A stretch of DNA of 64,000 nt. Origin: Rhodovarius crocodyli (lineage in GTDB: Bacteria > Pseudomonadota > Alphaproteobacteria > Acetobacterales > Acetobacteraceae). Both the position numbers and the translations under genes were made by a program. Below the pieces are notes generated by a model. The model saw only the letters and a list, made by a program, of their open reading frames with translations, did not search any database and was not told where the DNA came from. Position 1 is the first letter of the stretch; each line of letters opens with the position of its first letter. Below are positions 35,230 to 43,793 of the stretch, piece after piece. The DNA lies in NCBI RefSeq assembly GCF_004005855.1, contig NZ_SACL01000001.1, forward strand, positions 558,001 to 622,000, given 5' to 3'.

Positions 35230-35906
35230 CAGCGGCTGGCCAGCCGCGAACCGCGGCGCACCGCCACGATCTCGGCCATGATGGACAGTGCGATCTCAGG
35301 TGCCGTCACCGCTCGGATATCGAGGCCGACGGGCGCGTGGATGCGGGCGACGGCATCCTCACCGTGGCCCATTTCCTGCAGCCGCGCGACCCGCTTGGCA
35401 TGGGTGCGCGTGCTGCCCAGGGCGCCGATGTAGAACGCCTGGCTGCGTAAGGCCGCGTCCAAGGCGGGATCGTCGATCTTGGGGTCATGCGTCAGCGTGA
35501 CGATGGCCGTGCGCGTGTCGGGCTTCAGCTGGGCCATCGCGTCGTCGGGCCATTCGTGATTGATGTCCACGCCGGGCAGACGCTCCTCGGTCGCGAAGGC
35601 GCTGCGCGGGTCGATCACCGTCACCGCATAGCCCAGTGCCGCGGCCATGGGCAGGATGGCCTGGCCCGCATGCACCGCCCCCACGATGAACAGGCGCAAC
35701 GGCGGGTTGTGGGGGTGAATGAACCATCCCTCGTGATTGGCGGCCTTATCGGCGGCCAGGGCGGCCTCCGCGGCAGTCGCCAGGCCGGGCTCGGCCTCAT
35801 CCTCGGGGAACAGCAGCTGTGCGCCGTCGGAGAGGCGGGTGCAAAGGGCGACCGGCGTCTTGGCTTCGATGGCAGCCTGAAGCCGCGAAAGGGTTTCGGG
35901 GGTCAA
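35229..35906 (-). CDS. XdhC-family protein, Rossmann half (CoxF-like)
   Basis: A 225-residue protein whose main part is the XdhC C-terminal Rossmann domain, seen in LFIVGAVHAGQAILPMAAAL and AIVTLTHDPKIDDPALDAAL, ending with RIHAPVGLDIRAVTAPEIAL. XdhC proteins bind the molybdenum cofactor and hand it, sulfurated, to xanthine-dehydrogenase-type enzymes. Here the usual N-terminal half is on a separate upstream gene that overlaps it by four bases. Confidence 0.88.
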   Translation of the reverse strand: MTPETLSRLQAAIEAKTPVALCTRLSDGAQLLFPEDEAEPGLATAAEAALAADKAANHEGWFIHPHNPPLRLFIVGAVHAGQAILPMAAALGYAVTVIDPRSAFATEERLPGVDINHEWPDDAMAQLKPDTRTAIVTLTHDPKIDDPALDAALRSQAFYIGALGSTRTHAKRVARLQEMGHGEDAVARIHAPVGLDIRAVTAPEIALSIMAEIVAVRRGSRLASR

Positions 35907-36217
35907 CCGAGCTTCTCCACGAACACCTTCAGCTTACCGCCGCAGGCCAAGCCCACTTCCCAGGCCATCTCGTCCGAAATACCGAAGTCCAGCAGCTGCG
36001 GTTTCCCGTCCTGCATGGTGCGGCGCGCGACATCCGCCACCGCGCCTTCGATGCAGCCACCGGAAACGCTGCCGGCCATCCGGCCGCTTTCGGAAACGGC
36101 GAAACGGGAGCCCGGCGGGCGTGGGCTGGAGCCCCAGGTTTCCACCACGGTCGCGATCGCCACCGCCTCGCCGGCGTCACGCCAGCCGGCGGCGACGGAC
36201 AGGATATCCTCGCTCAT
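35903..36217 (-). CDS. XdhC/CoxI N-terminal domain protein
   Basis: A 104-residue stand-alone XdhC_CoxI domain. The signature VVETWGSSPRPPGSRFAV and SGSVSGGCIEGAV-like GSVSGGCIEGAV are clear. It ends where the Rossmann half would start in one-piece XdhC, and overlaps that gene by four bases, so the two chains probably act together in inserting molybdenum cofactor. Confidence 0.88.
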   Translation of the reverse strand: MSEDILSVAAGWRDAGEAVAIATVVETWGSSPRPPGSRFAVSESGRMAGSVSGGCIEGAVADVARRTMQDGKPQLLDFGISDEMAWEVGLACGGKLKVFVEKLG

Positions 36218-37422
36218 CGGGTCCTCCCGCTGCTTCGTTCGCTCAATGCCGCCACCAGTTGCTGGAGGGAGGCCAGGCTATGGACCGGCCGGAACTCATG
36301 CACATGCGGCAGCATAGCACGGATACCTTGCGATTTCGGTTGGAACCCCGAGTAGCGCAAGAGCGGATTCAGCCAGATCAGGCGCCGGCAGGACTGTTGC
36401 AAGCGCTCGGTCGCTTCCGCCAGGCCTGCCGCGCCGTCGCGATCCAGCCCGTCCGTGATCAGCAGAACGACCGCCCCCTGCCCCAGGACACGACGGGACC
36501 AGAGCTTGTTGAACTTCTCCAGCGCCTCACCGATGCGGGTGCCGCCGGACCAGTCGGGCACCAGCTTCGCCACCATCTCGAAGGCGACTTCCGCGTCCCG
36601 ATGCTTGAGCTGGCGGGTGATGTTGGTCAGCCGCGTGCCGAACAGAAAGCAGGAAACGCGGTCGCGGTCATTGGTGACGGCGTGCAGGAAATGCAGCAGC
36701 ACCTGGGCATAGCGCGCCATGCTGCCGGAAATGTCGCAGATAGCCACCAGCGGCGGCGGCCGGGTGATGCGCCTGGCCCGCACCAGGGAAATGATCTCGC
36801 CGCCCGTCCGGCGGGAGCGGCGCAGGGTCGCGCGAAGGTCGATGCGCGAACCCCGCGTGCCCAGCCGCATCCGGCGGGTCGGGCGTTCGTCCAGCGGCAG
36901 ATGCAGCTTGCGGATCTCGGCGCGCGCCATTGCCAGTTCGGCGGCGCTCATGGCCTCGAAATCCATGGTCTGCAGCTTCTCCAACGCGCTGACGGTCAGC
37001 GAGGCGTCCTGCAGCGGAGGCGGTTCCTCCGGCTCCTTCGGCGGGGGCGGCGGACGGTCGCCCGCCATCGCCTCGGCCATGCGCCGACTGCCTGCCCGCG
37101 GCTTCTCCTCGGGCTTCATGCCCTCCAGCAGCGCCATGGCGGCCGCGTGGCGGCTCGCTTCCGGGTCACGCCAGAAAATGGCGAAGGCGGTGTCGAAAAT
37201 CTCCGCGTGCTCGTGCCGGTGCACCATGACGGCCCGCAGCGCCGCACGGACCTCGGCCTTCTGGCCGATATCGATCAGCGACAGCGCGCGCGCCGCGGCC
37301 AATGTTTCCGAGGGCCCGACAGGAAGGCCAGCGCGCCGCAGCAGCCGGGCGAACGCCACCACATTGGCGGCGAGTGCCCGACCAGGCGGTGGCGCGAGAA
37401 AGGCCGCGGCGCCTTCGGTCAC
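36214..37422 (-). CDS. VWA-domain protein, CoxE-like
   Basis: A 402-residue protein with a von Willebrand factor A domain. The MIDAS motif is in VAICDISGSMARYAQ, with the later aspartate in LLITDGLDRDG. Before it lie basic linkers and a KEPEEPPPL segment. CoxE works with the AAA+ protein CoxD in maturing the copper-sulfur-molybdenum centre of aerobic CO dehydrogenase. It overlaps both neighbours by four bases. Confidence 0.88.
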   Translation of the reverse strand: MTEGAAAFLAPPPGRALAANVVAFARLLRRAGLPVGPSETLAAARALSLIDIGQKAEVRAALRAVMVHRHEHAEIFDTAFAIFWRDPEASRHAAAMALLEGMKPEEKPRAGSRRMAEAMAGDRPPPPPKEPEEPPPLQDASLTVSALEKLQTMDFEAMSAAELAMARAEIRKLHLPLDERPTRRMRLGTRGSRIDLRATLRRSRRTGGEIISLVRARRITRPPPLVAICDISGSMARYAQVLLHFLHAVTNDRDRVSCFLFGTRLTNITRQLKHRDAEVAFEMVAKLVPDWSGGTRIGEALEKFNKLWSRRVLGQGAVVLLITDGLDRDGAAGLAEATERLQQSCRRLIWLNPLLRYSGFQPKSQGIRAMLPHVHEFRPVHSLASLQQLVAALSERSSGRTR

Positions 37423-38276
37423 TGCGGGCCGCGCGCCTCGTCGATCAGACGGGCGGCCTCTGCACCGCGCAGCTTGGCGATGTCGTCCTGGTACTTCAGC
37501 AGCACGCCCAGCGTCTCGTCGACCACGGCGGGCTCCAGCTCCTTGGCGTTCAGCGCCTCCAGCGCGTTGGCCCAGTCGATGGTCTCCGCCACGCCCGGCA
37601 GCTTGAAATAGTCGCCCTGGCGCAGCTTCTGCACGAAGGCGACCACCTGGTCGGCCAGCGCGTCCTGCATCCCCGGCGCGCGGAGCTTCAGGATCGCGCG
37701 CTCACGCGCCGCATTGGGGTAATCCACCCACTGGTACAGGCAGCGCCGCCGGATGGCGTCATGCACTTCCCGCGTGCGGTTGGAGGTGATGACGACGACA
37801 GGCGGGGTCTGCGCCTTGATGGTGCCGAACTCCGGAACCGTGATCTGGAAATCGGCCAGGATCTCCAGCAGGAAGGCCTCGAACGGCTCATCCGCGCGGT
37901 CCAGCTCATCGATCAGCAGAACGGCCGGCGGCCCGGAAAGGGCAGCCAGCAGCGGGCGTTCCTGCAGGAATTCCCGCGCGTAGATGTCCGGCTTCTCGCC
38001 ACCTTCGGCCATGCGGATGGCCATCAGCTGGCGTGCCGCATTCCACTCATAAGCCGCGGCCGAGATATCGAGCCCGTCATAGCACTGAAGCCGAACGAGC
38101 TCCCGGCCCAACCCTCGGGCCAGCACCTTCGCGATCTCGGTCTTGCCCGTGCCGGGCTCGCCCTCGAGAAACAGAGGACGGCCCATGGCCATGCCGAGAT
38201 GCACGACGGTGGCCAATGCACGATCGGCCACATAGCCCTGCGAGGCGAGCAGCGCCTCCGTGGCCTCGACGCTCAT
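37419..38276 (-). CDS. MoxR-type AAA+ ATPase, CoxD-like
   Basis: A 285-residue AAA+ ATPase with Walker A GEPGTGKTEIAKVLA, Walker B VLLIDELDRADEPF and sensor 1 VVITSNRTREV. MoxR proteins pair with VWA-domain partners to remodel cofactor-bearing enzymes, and the partner gene lies directly downstream. Its start overlaps the CoxG-like stop by one base. Confidence 0.9.
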   Translation of the reverse strand: MSVEATEALLASQGYVADRALATVVHLGMAMGRPLFLEGEPGTGKTEIAKVLARGLGRELVRLQCYDGLDISAAAYEWNAARQLMAIRMAEGGEKPDIYAREFLQERPLLAALSGPPAVLLIDELDRADEPFEAFLLEILADFQITVPEFGTIKAQTPPVVVITSNRTREVHDAIRRRCLYQWVDYPNAARERAILKLRAPGMQDALADQVVAFVQKLRQGDYFKLPGVAETIDWANALEALNAKELEPAVVDETLGVLLKYQDDIAKLRGAEAARLIDEARGPQ

Positions 38277-38917
38277 CAGGACAGGAAGAGCAAGTACAGG
38301 ATGATCAGGAACAGGAAGCTGCCGATCACCCCGGGGATGGGAATGCCGGCGATCTCGCTCGGGATCAGGTCAAAGATCGAGAGCCCGCCGGTCGCCACCG
38401 GAACCGGTGCGGGGGCAGGCGCCGCAGCCGGGGCGGGCGCACCCTCGACGGCCACCGGAGCGGCCTCGACAGGCGCGGGCGTGAGCTGCGCGGCGAAGCG
38501 GTCGAAGAACTGATCCGCCATCTGCTTGGCCGTGGCGTCGATCAGCCGCGCGCCCAGCTGGGCCATCTTGCCGCCGACCTGTGCCTTCACCTGGTAGGAC
38601 AGCAGGGTCTCGCTGGGGCCCTTGGACTCCAGCTTCACGTCGGCACCGCCCTTGGCGAAGCCCATGGCGCCGCCATTGCCCTCACCGGCGATGGTGTAGC
38701 TCTCGGGCGGGTTCAGGTTTTCCAGCTTCACCTTGCCGGTGAAGCGGGCAGCCATCGGCCCGATCTTGATCGCCACGCGCGCCGTCATGTCGGTGTCGCT
38801 CTGCTTCTCGACAGCCTCGCAGCCCGGAATGGCGGCCTTGAGCTTCTCCGGGTCGTTCAGGGCGGCCCAGACCTGTTCACGTGGCGCCGGAATCAGGCGC
38901 TCGCCGGTCATTTCCAT
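38276..38917 (-). CDS. CoxG-like SRPBCC protein with C-terminal membrane anchor
   Basis: A 213-residue protein. Residues 1-150 form the CoxG SRPBCC domain (GERLIPAPREQVWAALNDPE, AIPGCEAVEK, KVKLENLNPPESY). An Ala-Pro linker follows, and a C-terminal helix (GVIGSFLFLIILYLLFL) should anchor it in the membrane. CoxG is needed to attach CO dehydrogenase to the membrane in Oligotropha. The ATG at 38917 follows GGAGAG and is the first gene of the operon. Confidence 0.88.
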   Translation of the reverse strand: MEMTGERLIPAPREQVWAALNDPEKLKAAIPGCEAVEKQSDTDMTARVAIKIGPMAARFTGKVKLENLNPPESYTIAGEGNGGAMGFAKGGADVKLESKGPSETLLSYQVKAQVGGKMAQLGARLIDATAKQMADQFFDRFAAQLTPAPVEAAPVAVEGAPAPAAAPAPAPVPVATGGLSIFDLIPSEIAGIPIPGVIGSFLFLIILYLLFLS

Positions 38918-39098
38918 GGTGCATCTCTCCGCTGTCTTACAGGGTTTTAGGGTTCGCGGGGCTGGCTGGAAAGTCCCGGCCGGCAGAGGTAGCTGGGAAC
39001 GCGGCTCAATCCTTAAAGGGCTTGAGAGACCCCGAGGTGGCCTGTCCTGCCCGATCCGCTGCGCTATGGTGCCCCGCGAACCCCAAGGGAGTAGGCCC

Positions 39099-40022
39099 AT
39101 GCCATACGTGATCGGCGACGAACTGCCCAATGCTCCGGCCGGCGAGCGCTTCCGCGCGCTGCTCGACCGCCCGCAGATCCTGCAGATGCCCGGCGCCCAT
39201 CTGGGCATTGCGGCCCTGCTGGCCAAAAAGGCGGGTTTCGATGCGGTCTACCTCTCGGGTGCCGCCATGTCGGCCACCATGGGCCTGCCGGACCTGGGCA
39301 TGATCACCATTGAGGACGTGTGCTTCCATGTCCGCCAGGTGGCACGGGCCTCCATGCTGCCGACGCTGGTCGACGGCGACACCGGCTATGGCGAGGCGCT
39401 GAACGTCATGCACATGGTCCGCGCCTTTGAGGATGCTGGTGCCGGCGCCGTTCAGCTGGAAGACCAGAACCTGCCCAAGAAGTGCGGCCACCTGAACGAC
39501 AAGAAGCTGGCGAGCGCGGATGAGTTCGCCGCCAAGATCGCCGCCGCCCGCAAGGCGCGCCGCCACCTCTACATCATCGCCCGCACGGATGCGGTGGCCA
39601 GCGAGGGCATGGACGCGGCCGTTGATCGCGCCAAGCGCTACCTGGACGCCGGCGCCGATGCCATCTTCCCCGAGGCGCTGACCACCCGGGAGATGTTCAT
39701 CGAGTTCGCCAAGCGCATGCCCGGCGTGAAGCTGCTGGCCAACATGACCGAGTTCGGCCGCACGCCCTTCTTCACCGCACAGGAGTTCGAGGAGTTCGGT
39801 TACTCCATGGTGATCTGGCCGGTGTCGCACCTGCGCATCGCGAACAAGGCGATGGAGGGCCTCTACAACCAGATCAAGGCGGAAGGCGGCACCCACAACG
39901 CCATCGGGCGGATGCAGACCCGCGCCGAACTCTACGAGACCATCGGCTATCACAAGTACGAGGAACTGGACGCGAGCCTGGTGAAGACGATCATCCCGAC
40001 CGGCATGCCGCAGCGGGACTGA
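39099..40022 (+). CDS. prpB: Methylisocitrate lyase-type protein
   Basis: A 307-residue member of the isocitrate lyase/PEP mutase family. It has LVDGDTGYGEA (metal-binding region), LEDQNLPKKCGHL (the KKCGH catalytic loop of methylisocitrate lyases) and IARTDAVA. PrpB splits 2-methylisocitrate to pyruvate and succinate in propionate use. It stands alone, without prpC or prpD nearby, so oxaloacetate- or carboxyphosphonoenolpyruvate-type activity cannot be excluded. Start 39099 has AAGGGAG upstream. Confidence 0.82.
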   Translation: MPYVIGDELPNAPAGERFRALLDRPQILQMPGAHLGIAALLAKKAGFDAVYLSGAAMSATMGLPDLGMITIEDVCFHVRQVARASMLPTLVDGDTGYGEALNVMHMVRAFEDAGAGAVQLEDQNLPKKCGHLNDKKLASADEFAAKIAAARKARRHLYIIARTDAVASEGMDAAVDRAKRYLDAGADAIFPEALTTREMFIEFAKRMPGVKLLANMTEFGRTPFFTAQEFEEFGYSMVIWPVSHLRIANKAMEGLYNQIKAEGGTHNAIGRMQTRAELYETIGYHKYEELDASLVKTIIPTGMPQRD

Positions 40023-40412
40023 TCACTCGGCGGGCTCAAGCTTCTCCGGCTTGCAGCCCTCCTGCATCTGCTCAAGCTGGCGCCGGATCTGCGCCAGCTC
40101 ATTCTCGCTCAGGTCCTCCAGCGACATGAAGCTGTTGCGCGCCCGGTTCGTGGCGCGGATCAATTCGTCCAGCTTGATGTGCAGGGCCTCGGTGTCCCGG
40201 TTCTGGGCGTTCTGGATCAGGAACACCATCAGGAAGGTGATGATGGTGGTGCCGGTGTTGATCACCAGCTGCCAGGTATCGGAGTAGCCGAAGATCGGCC
40301 CCGTGATGCCCCACACGACGATGGTGGCCATGGCCAGCATGAAGGCCCAGGGTCGGCCGGCCTGACGCGCGGCACCCCTGGCGATGCTGGTGAAGATGCG
40401 TTCCTGTCCCAT
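40023..40412 (-). CDS. Low-affinity iron permease family protein
   Basis: A 129-residue membrane protein. Two hydrophobic segments (FMLAMATIVVWGITGPIFGY and LVINTGTTIITFLMVFLI) and the following IQNAQNRDTEALHIKLDELI are typical of the family named after yeast Fet4 fragments. The C terminus is charged and helical. The start at 40412 fits family length; a GTG at 40487 is in frame but would reach over the divergent deacetylase start. Confidence 0.82.
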   Translation of the reverse strand: MGQERIFTSIARGAARQAGRPWAFMLAMATIVVWGITGPIFGYSDTWQLVINTGTTIITFLMVFLIQNAQNRDTEALHIKLDELIRATNRARNSFMSLEDLSENELAQIRRQLEQMQEGCKPEKLEPAE

Positions 40413-40477
40413 GCGGCCAGAAACGTTCCGCCCCTCAAAAGGTTGCGGTTGCGCATTGGCAGAGCCTAATCGGAGGA

Positions 40478-41587
40478 ATGCCCGCACCGCTTCTCATCGG
40501 CAGCGAGATCTACCGCCGATCGACCTACGGCCCCAAGCACCCGCTCGCGATCCCGCGCGTCTCCACCGCGCTCGACCTCATCCGCGCGCTGGGCTGGATG
40601 GACCCCGCACGTTACCTCGACAGCCCGATGGCGAGCGTGGAGCAACTGACGCGCTTCCACACCCCGGCCTATGTCGCGGCGCTGCAGCGGGCGGAGGCGA
40701 CCCAGCAGGTGGACCCCGCCGACCGCGACCGCCACCGCATCGGCGCGGACGGCAACCCCGTCTATCGGGAGATTTTCCGCCGCCCCGCCACCAGCGCGGG
40801 GGGCGTGATGCTGGCCGCGCGGCTGACGGCCGAGCAGGGCGGGATCGTGCATGTGCCGGGCGGGGGCACCCATCATGGCCGCGCCGACCGCGCCAGCGGC
40901 TTCTGCTACGTGAATGATGCGGTGCTGGGTTTGCTCACCTGGCTCGACGCCGGGCTGACCAACATCCTGTATGTCGATATCGACGCCCATCACGGCGACG
41001 GCGTGCAGGACGCCTTCCATGACGACGCCCGGGTGTTCACCCTGTCGGTACATGAGGGCAAGCGCTGGCCCTTCACCGGCGCGGCGGATGACGTGGCGGG
41101 CGGGCAGGCGCGCAACTTCCCGCTGGCCGAGGCCGCATCGGACACCGACATGCTGGCGGTGCTGGAGCACGGCATCCTGCCCATCGTCGCCGCCCTGCGG
41201 CCGCAGGCCATCATGCTGCAATTCGGCGCCGACGCGATCGAGGAAGACCCGCTGTCGCGCCTTGGCATGTCCAACCAGGCGCATTGGGCGGTGCTGCGCG
41301 CGCTGAAGGACGCCGCGCCGCGATTCATCCTGCTCGGCGGCGGGGGCTACAACCCGTGGTCGGTCGCGCGGTGCTGGGCCGGGGCGTGGGGGGTGCTGAA
41401 CGGCCACAACCCGCCCGAGCGCCTGCCGGAGCCGGCCGAAGCGGTGCTGCGCGCGTTGACCTTCCACCGCGCCGCCGGGCGTAACCCGCCCGAGCATTGG
41501 TTCACCACCCTGGCCGATGCCCCGCGCACCCGGCCGTTACAGGACGAAACCCGCGCCCTGCTGCAAAATCTGCTGCCCGTGGCATGA
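40478..41587 (+). CDS. Histone deacetylase-like (AcuC/acetylpolyamine type) hydrolase
   Basis: A 369-residue zinc-dependent amidohydrolase of the arginase/deacetylase fold. The catalytic histidine pair is in GGGTHHGRADRASGFCY and the zinc ligands in VDIDAHHGDGVQ and FGADAIEEDPLS, with the transition-state region GGGGYNPWSVAR. Bacterial members deacetylate polyamines, acetoin-linked proteins or acetylated lysines. The nearest Shine-Dalgarno-like GGAGG is only one base from the ATG, which is unusually close. Confidence 0.88.
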   Translation: MPAPLLIGSEIYRRSTYGPKHPLAIPRVSTALDLIRALGWMDPARYLDSPMASVEQLTRFHTPAYVAALQRAEATQQVDPADRDRHRIGADGNPVYREIFRRPATSAGGVMLAARLTAEQGGIVHVPGGGTHHGRADRASGFCYVNDAVLGLLTWLDAGLTNILYVDIDAHHGDGVQDAFHDDARVFTLSVHEGKRWPFTGAADDVAGGQARNFPLAEAASDTDMLAVLEHGILPIVAALRPQAIMLQFGADAIEEDPLSRLGMSNQAHWAVLRALKDAAPRFILLGGGGYNPWSVARCWAGAWGVLNGHNPPERLPEPAEAVLRALTFHRAAGRNPPEHWFTTLADAPRTRPLQDETRALLQNLLPVA

Positions 41588-41594
41588 TGGGGGC

Positions 41595-42089
41595 ATGAAG
41601 CGCCGCGCCCTGCCTTTCCTCCTGGCCCTTGCCGCCAGCCCCGCCCTGCTGAACCCGGCATCCGCCCAGCCGGGTGTGGACCGCCCGCAGCCCACCCTGC
41701 CGGAAGAACCGCTGACCATCATCACCCGTGACGGCACCCGCCACGAATTCCGGGTGGAGATGGCGATCGATGCCGGGCACCAGACCATCGGCCTGATGTT
41801 CCGCCCGAGCGTCGCGCCCAATGGCGGCATGCTGTTCGACTGGGGCGCCCCGCGCGAGTCGATGATGTGGATGCGCAACACCATCTCCAGCCTCGACATG
41901 GTGTTCATCACCCAGGAAGGGCGCATCCTGCGCATCGCGGAGCGCACGACGCCGCTCAGCCTCGATACCATCGCCAGCCGCGGGCCGGTGCGCGCCACGC
42001 TGGAACTGGCCGCCGGCACCGCCGAACGGCTGAACCTGCGCCCCGGCGACCGGGTGGAGCAGCGGATCTTCAACGCCCCCACACGCTGA
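41595..42089 (+). CDS. DUF192 protein with signal peptide
   Basis: A 164-residue exported protein. The signal peptide is MKRRALPFLLALAASPALLNPASA. The DUF192 domain shows FRVEMAIDAGHQTIGLMFR, GGMLFDWG, MWMRNTISSLDMVFI and LELAAGTAERLNLRPGD. The function of the family is unknown. The gene ends 20 bp inside the convergent LysR gene. Confidence 0.88.
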   Translation: MKRRALPFLLALAASPALLNPASAQPGVDRPQPTLPEEPLTIITRDGTRHEFRVEMAIDAGHQTIGLMFRPSVAPNGGMLFDWGAPRESMMWMRNTISSLDMVFITQEGRILRIAERTTPLSLDTIASRGPVRATLELAAGTAERLNLRPGDRVEQRIFNAPTR

Positions 42090-42963
42090 GCAGGAACTCA
42101 GCGAAGCGCTGCACCGTGGGTGAGGGATGTTCCCTCTCCCACACCGCGCGGATGGATATGGCGGCGCGCACGTCGTCGAGTTCCCGCACCACGATGCCGC
42201 GGCGCTGCACGTTGCGCACGCAGCTGGAATAGACGCTGACCCCCGCCCCCGCCGCGACCAGGCCGAAAATGCCCTGGCTGCTGGACGCTTCCTGGATGAT
42301 GTCGGGGAAGAAGCCGCGCTGGCGGCACATGGCGAAGATCGTTTCGCGATAGCCGAACCAGTCATCCCCGGTGCCGATGACGAAGGGTTCCTGCGCCAGT
42401 GCCGACAGGGTCAGGCCCGGCACATCCGCCAGCCGGTGCGTGGCGGGCAGAAGGGCAACATAGCTGTCCTCGGCCAGCGGGTAGCTCGTCATCACCTCGC
42501 TGCCCATGCCGTCCAGCATGAAGCCGATGTCGATGCGCCGTTCCAGCAGGGCGGCCTGCTGGCGGCTGGTGGGCATGTAGTGCAGTTCCAGCCGGATTTC
42601 GGGGTGGCGTTCGCGGAACAGCCGCACCAGCTCGGGCAGGCGGCCATTGATGGCGAAATCCATGTAGGCCACCCGCAGCTCCCCGCTCGTGCCCTCGGCC
42701 ACGCGGCGCGCCTTGGCCACGCCGCGCTCGATCTGCGCGAGGCCCGCGCGGCATTCCTTGAGGAACGCCTCCCCCGCCACGGTCAACGACACCTGGCGGG
42801 TGCTGCGCTGGAACAGGGCGGTGCCGACCTCGGCCTCCAGCTCACGGATGGTGCGGCTCAACGCCGGCTGGGCCATGTGCAGCCGTTCCGCCGCGCGGGA
42901 GAAATGCAGCTCCTGCGCGACCTGCAGGAAGCAGCGAAGATGGCGGAGATCAAAGCGCAGCAT
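42070..42963 (-). CDS. LysR-family transcriptional regulator
   Basis: A 297-residue LysR protein. The winged helix spans about residues 4-60 (LRHLRCFLQVAQELHFSRAA, QPALSRTIRELE). The effector-binding domain follows from about 90 (GELRVAYMDFAINGRLPELV). It is divergent from the N-carbamoylsarcosine amidase gene, so it probably controls that gene and solA. ATG at 42969 is an alternative start two codons upstream. Confidence 0.9.
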   Translation of the reverse strand: MLRFDLRHLRCFLQVAQELHFSRAAERLHMAQPALSRTIRELEAEVGTALFQRSTRQVSLTVAGEAFLKECRAGLAQIERGVAKARRVAEGTSGELRVAYMDFAINGRLPELVRLFRERHPEIRLELHYMPTSRQQAALLERRIDIGFMLDGMGSEVMTSYPLAEDSYVALLPATHRLADVPGLTLSALAQEPFVIGTGDDWFGYRETIFAMCRQRGFFPDIIQEASSSQGIFGLVAAGAGVSVYSSCVRNVQRRGIVVRELDDVRAAISIRAVWEREHPSPTVQRFAEFLLSVWGR

Positions 42964-42976
42964 GGCCACTCATACC

Positions 42977-42999
42977 ATGGCAGGCATCAATCGAGCCAT
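42977..42999. promoter_or_regulatory. Possible LysR binding region
   Basis: ATGGC (42977-42981) and GCCAT (42995-42999) are inverted around 13 bases in the gap between the LysR gene and its divergent target, followed by ATTCAGTAT. The gap is AT-rich for this genome. Assignment rests on position and weak symmetry only. Confidence 0.3.
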
Positions 43000-43063
43000 A
43001 TTCAGTATTTCTCAGCCCTGCCCGCCGCAGTCCAGGATGGCCCCACCAAACCGGAGAGCCATC

Positions 43064-43783
43064 ATGACCGACGCCCTGTTCGACAAGGAACTGAATGCCA
43101 CGCTCGAAGCCGCCTTTGAGCGCGCGCGGCAGATCTACGCGAAGCGCGGCTTCCAGCGCCGCATCGGCTTCGGCAGCCGCCCCGCGCTGATCAATGTGGA
43201 CCTCGCCAATGCCTGGACCCGCCCGGGCAACCCCTTCACCTGCGAGGAAATGGACGACCGGGTGATGCCGAACGTGCAGAAGCTGCTGGCCGCCTTCCGC
43301 CGCAACGCGCTGCCGGTGGTCCACATCACCACCGCCTACCAGATCACCGACATGGACACGCCCTTTACCGACATGGGCCTGTGGCAGAAGAAGATCCCGA
43401 TCGAAGTGGTGCGGATGGACCAGCCTGAACTGTGGGCGATCGACAGCCGGATCGAGCCTATCGCCGGGGAACAGGTGCTGCTGAAGAAGCGCGCCAGCGC
43501 CTTCCACGGCACCTATCTGGCGGGCTATCTGCGCGCCGCCGGGGTGGACACCATCATCGTCACCGGCGTCACCGCCTCCGCCTGCGTCCGGGAGACGGTG
43601 TGCGACGGCATCGCCGACGGATTCCGCACCATCATCGCGCGCGAATGCGTGGGCGACCGTATTCCCGGGGCGGTGGCCTGGAACCTGTTCGACCTTGATG
43701 CGAAATTCGGCGACGTGGAACCGACGGACGCCTGCATCGCCTATCTCGACGGGCTGAACGCACGGCGCGCCGCCGCCGAATAA
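43064..43783 (+). CDS. N-carbamoylsarcosine amidohydrolase-like protein
   Basis: A 239-residue cysteine hydrolase of the isochorismatase fold. Several stretches match Arthrobacter N-carbamoylsarcosine amidase: IYAKRGFQRRIGFGSRPALI, VDLANAWTRPG, DMGLWQKKIP, GDRIPGAVAWNLFD and KFGDVEPTD. The D-K-C triad can be placed at Asp46, Lys142 and Cys174 (TASACVRETV). The enzyme would turn N-carbamoylsarcosine into sarcosine, CO2 and ammonia. Start 43064 has GGAGAG upstream. Confidence 0.85.
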   Translation: MTDALFDKELNATLEAAFERARQIYAKRGFQRRIGFGSRPALINVDLANAWTRPGNPFTCEEMDDRVMPNVQKLLAAFRRNALPVVHITTAYQITDMDTPFTDMGLWQKKIPIEVVRMDQPELWAIDSRIEPIAGEQVLLKKRASAFHGTYLAGYLRAAGVDTIIVTGVTASACVRETVCDGIADGFRTIIARECVGDRIPGAVAWNLFDLDAKFGDVEPTDACIAYLDGLNARRAAAE

Positions 43784-43793
43784 GGACCGGCTG

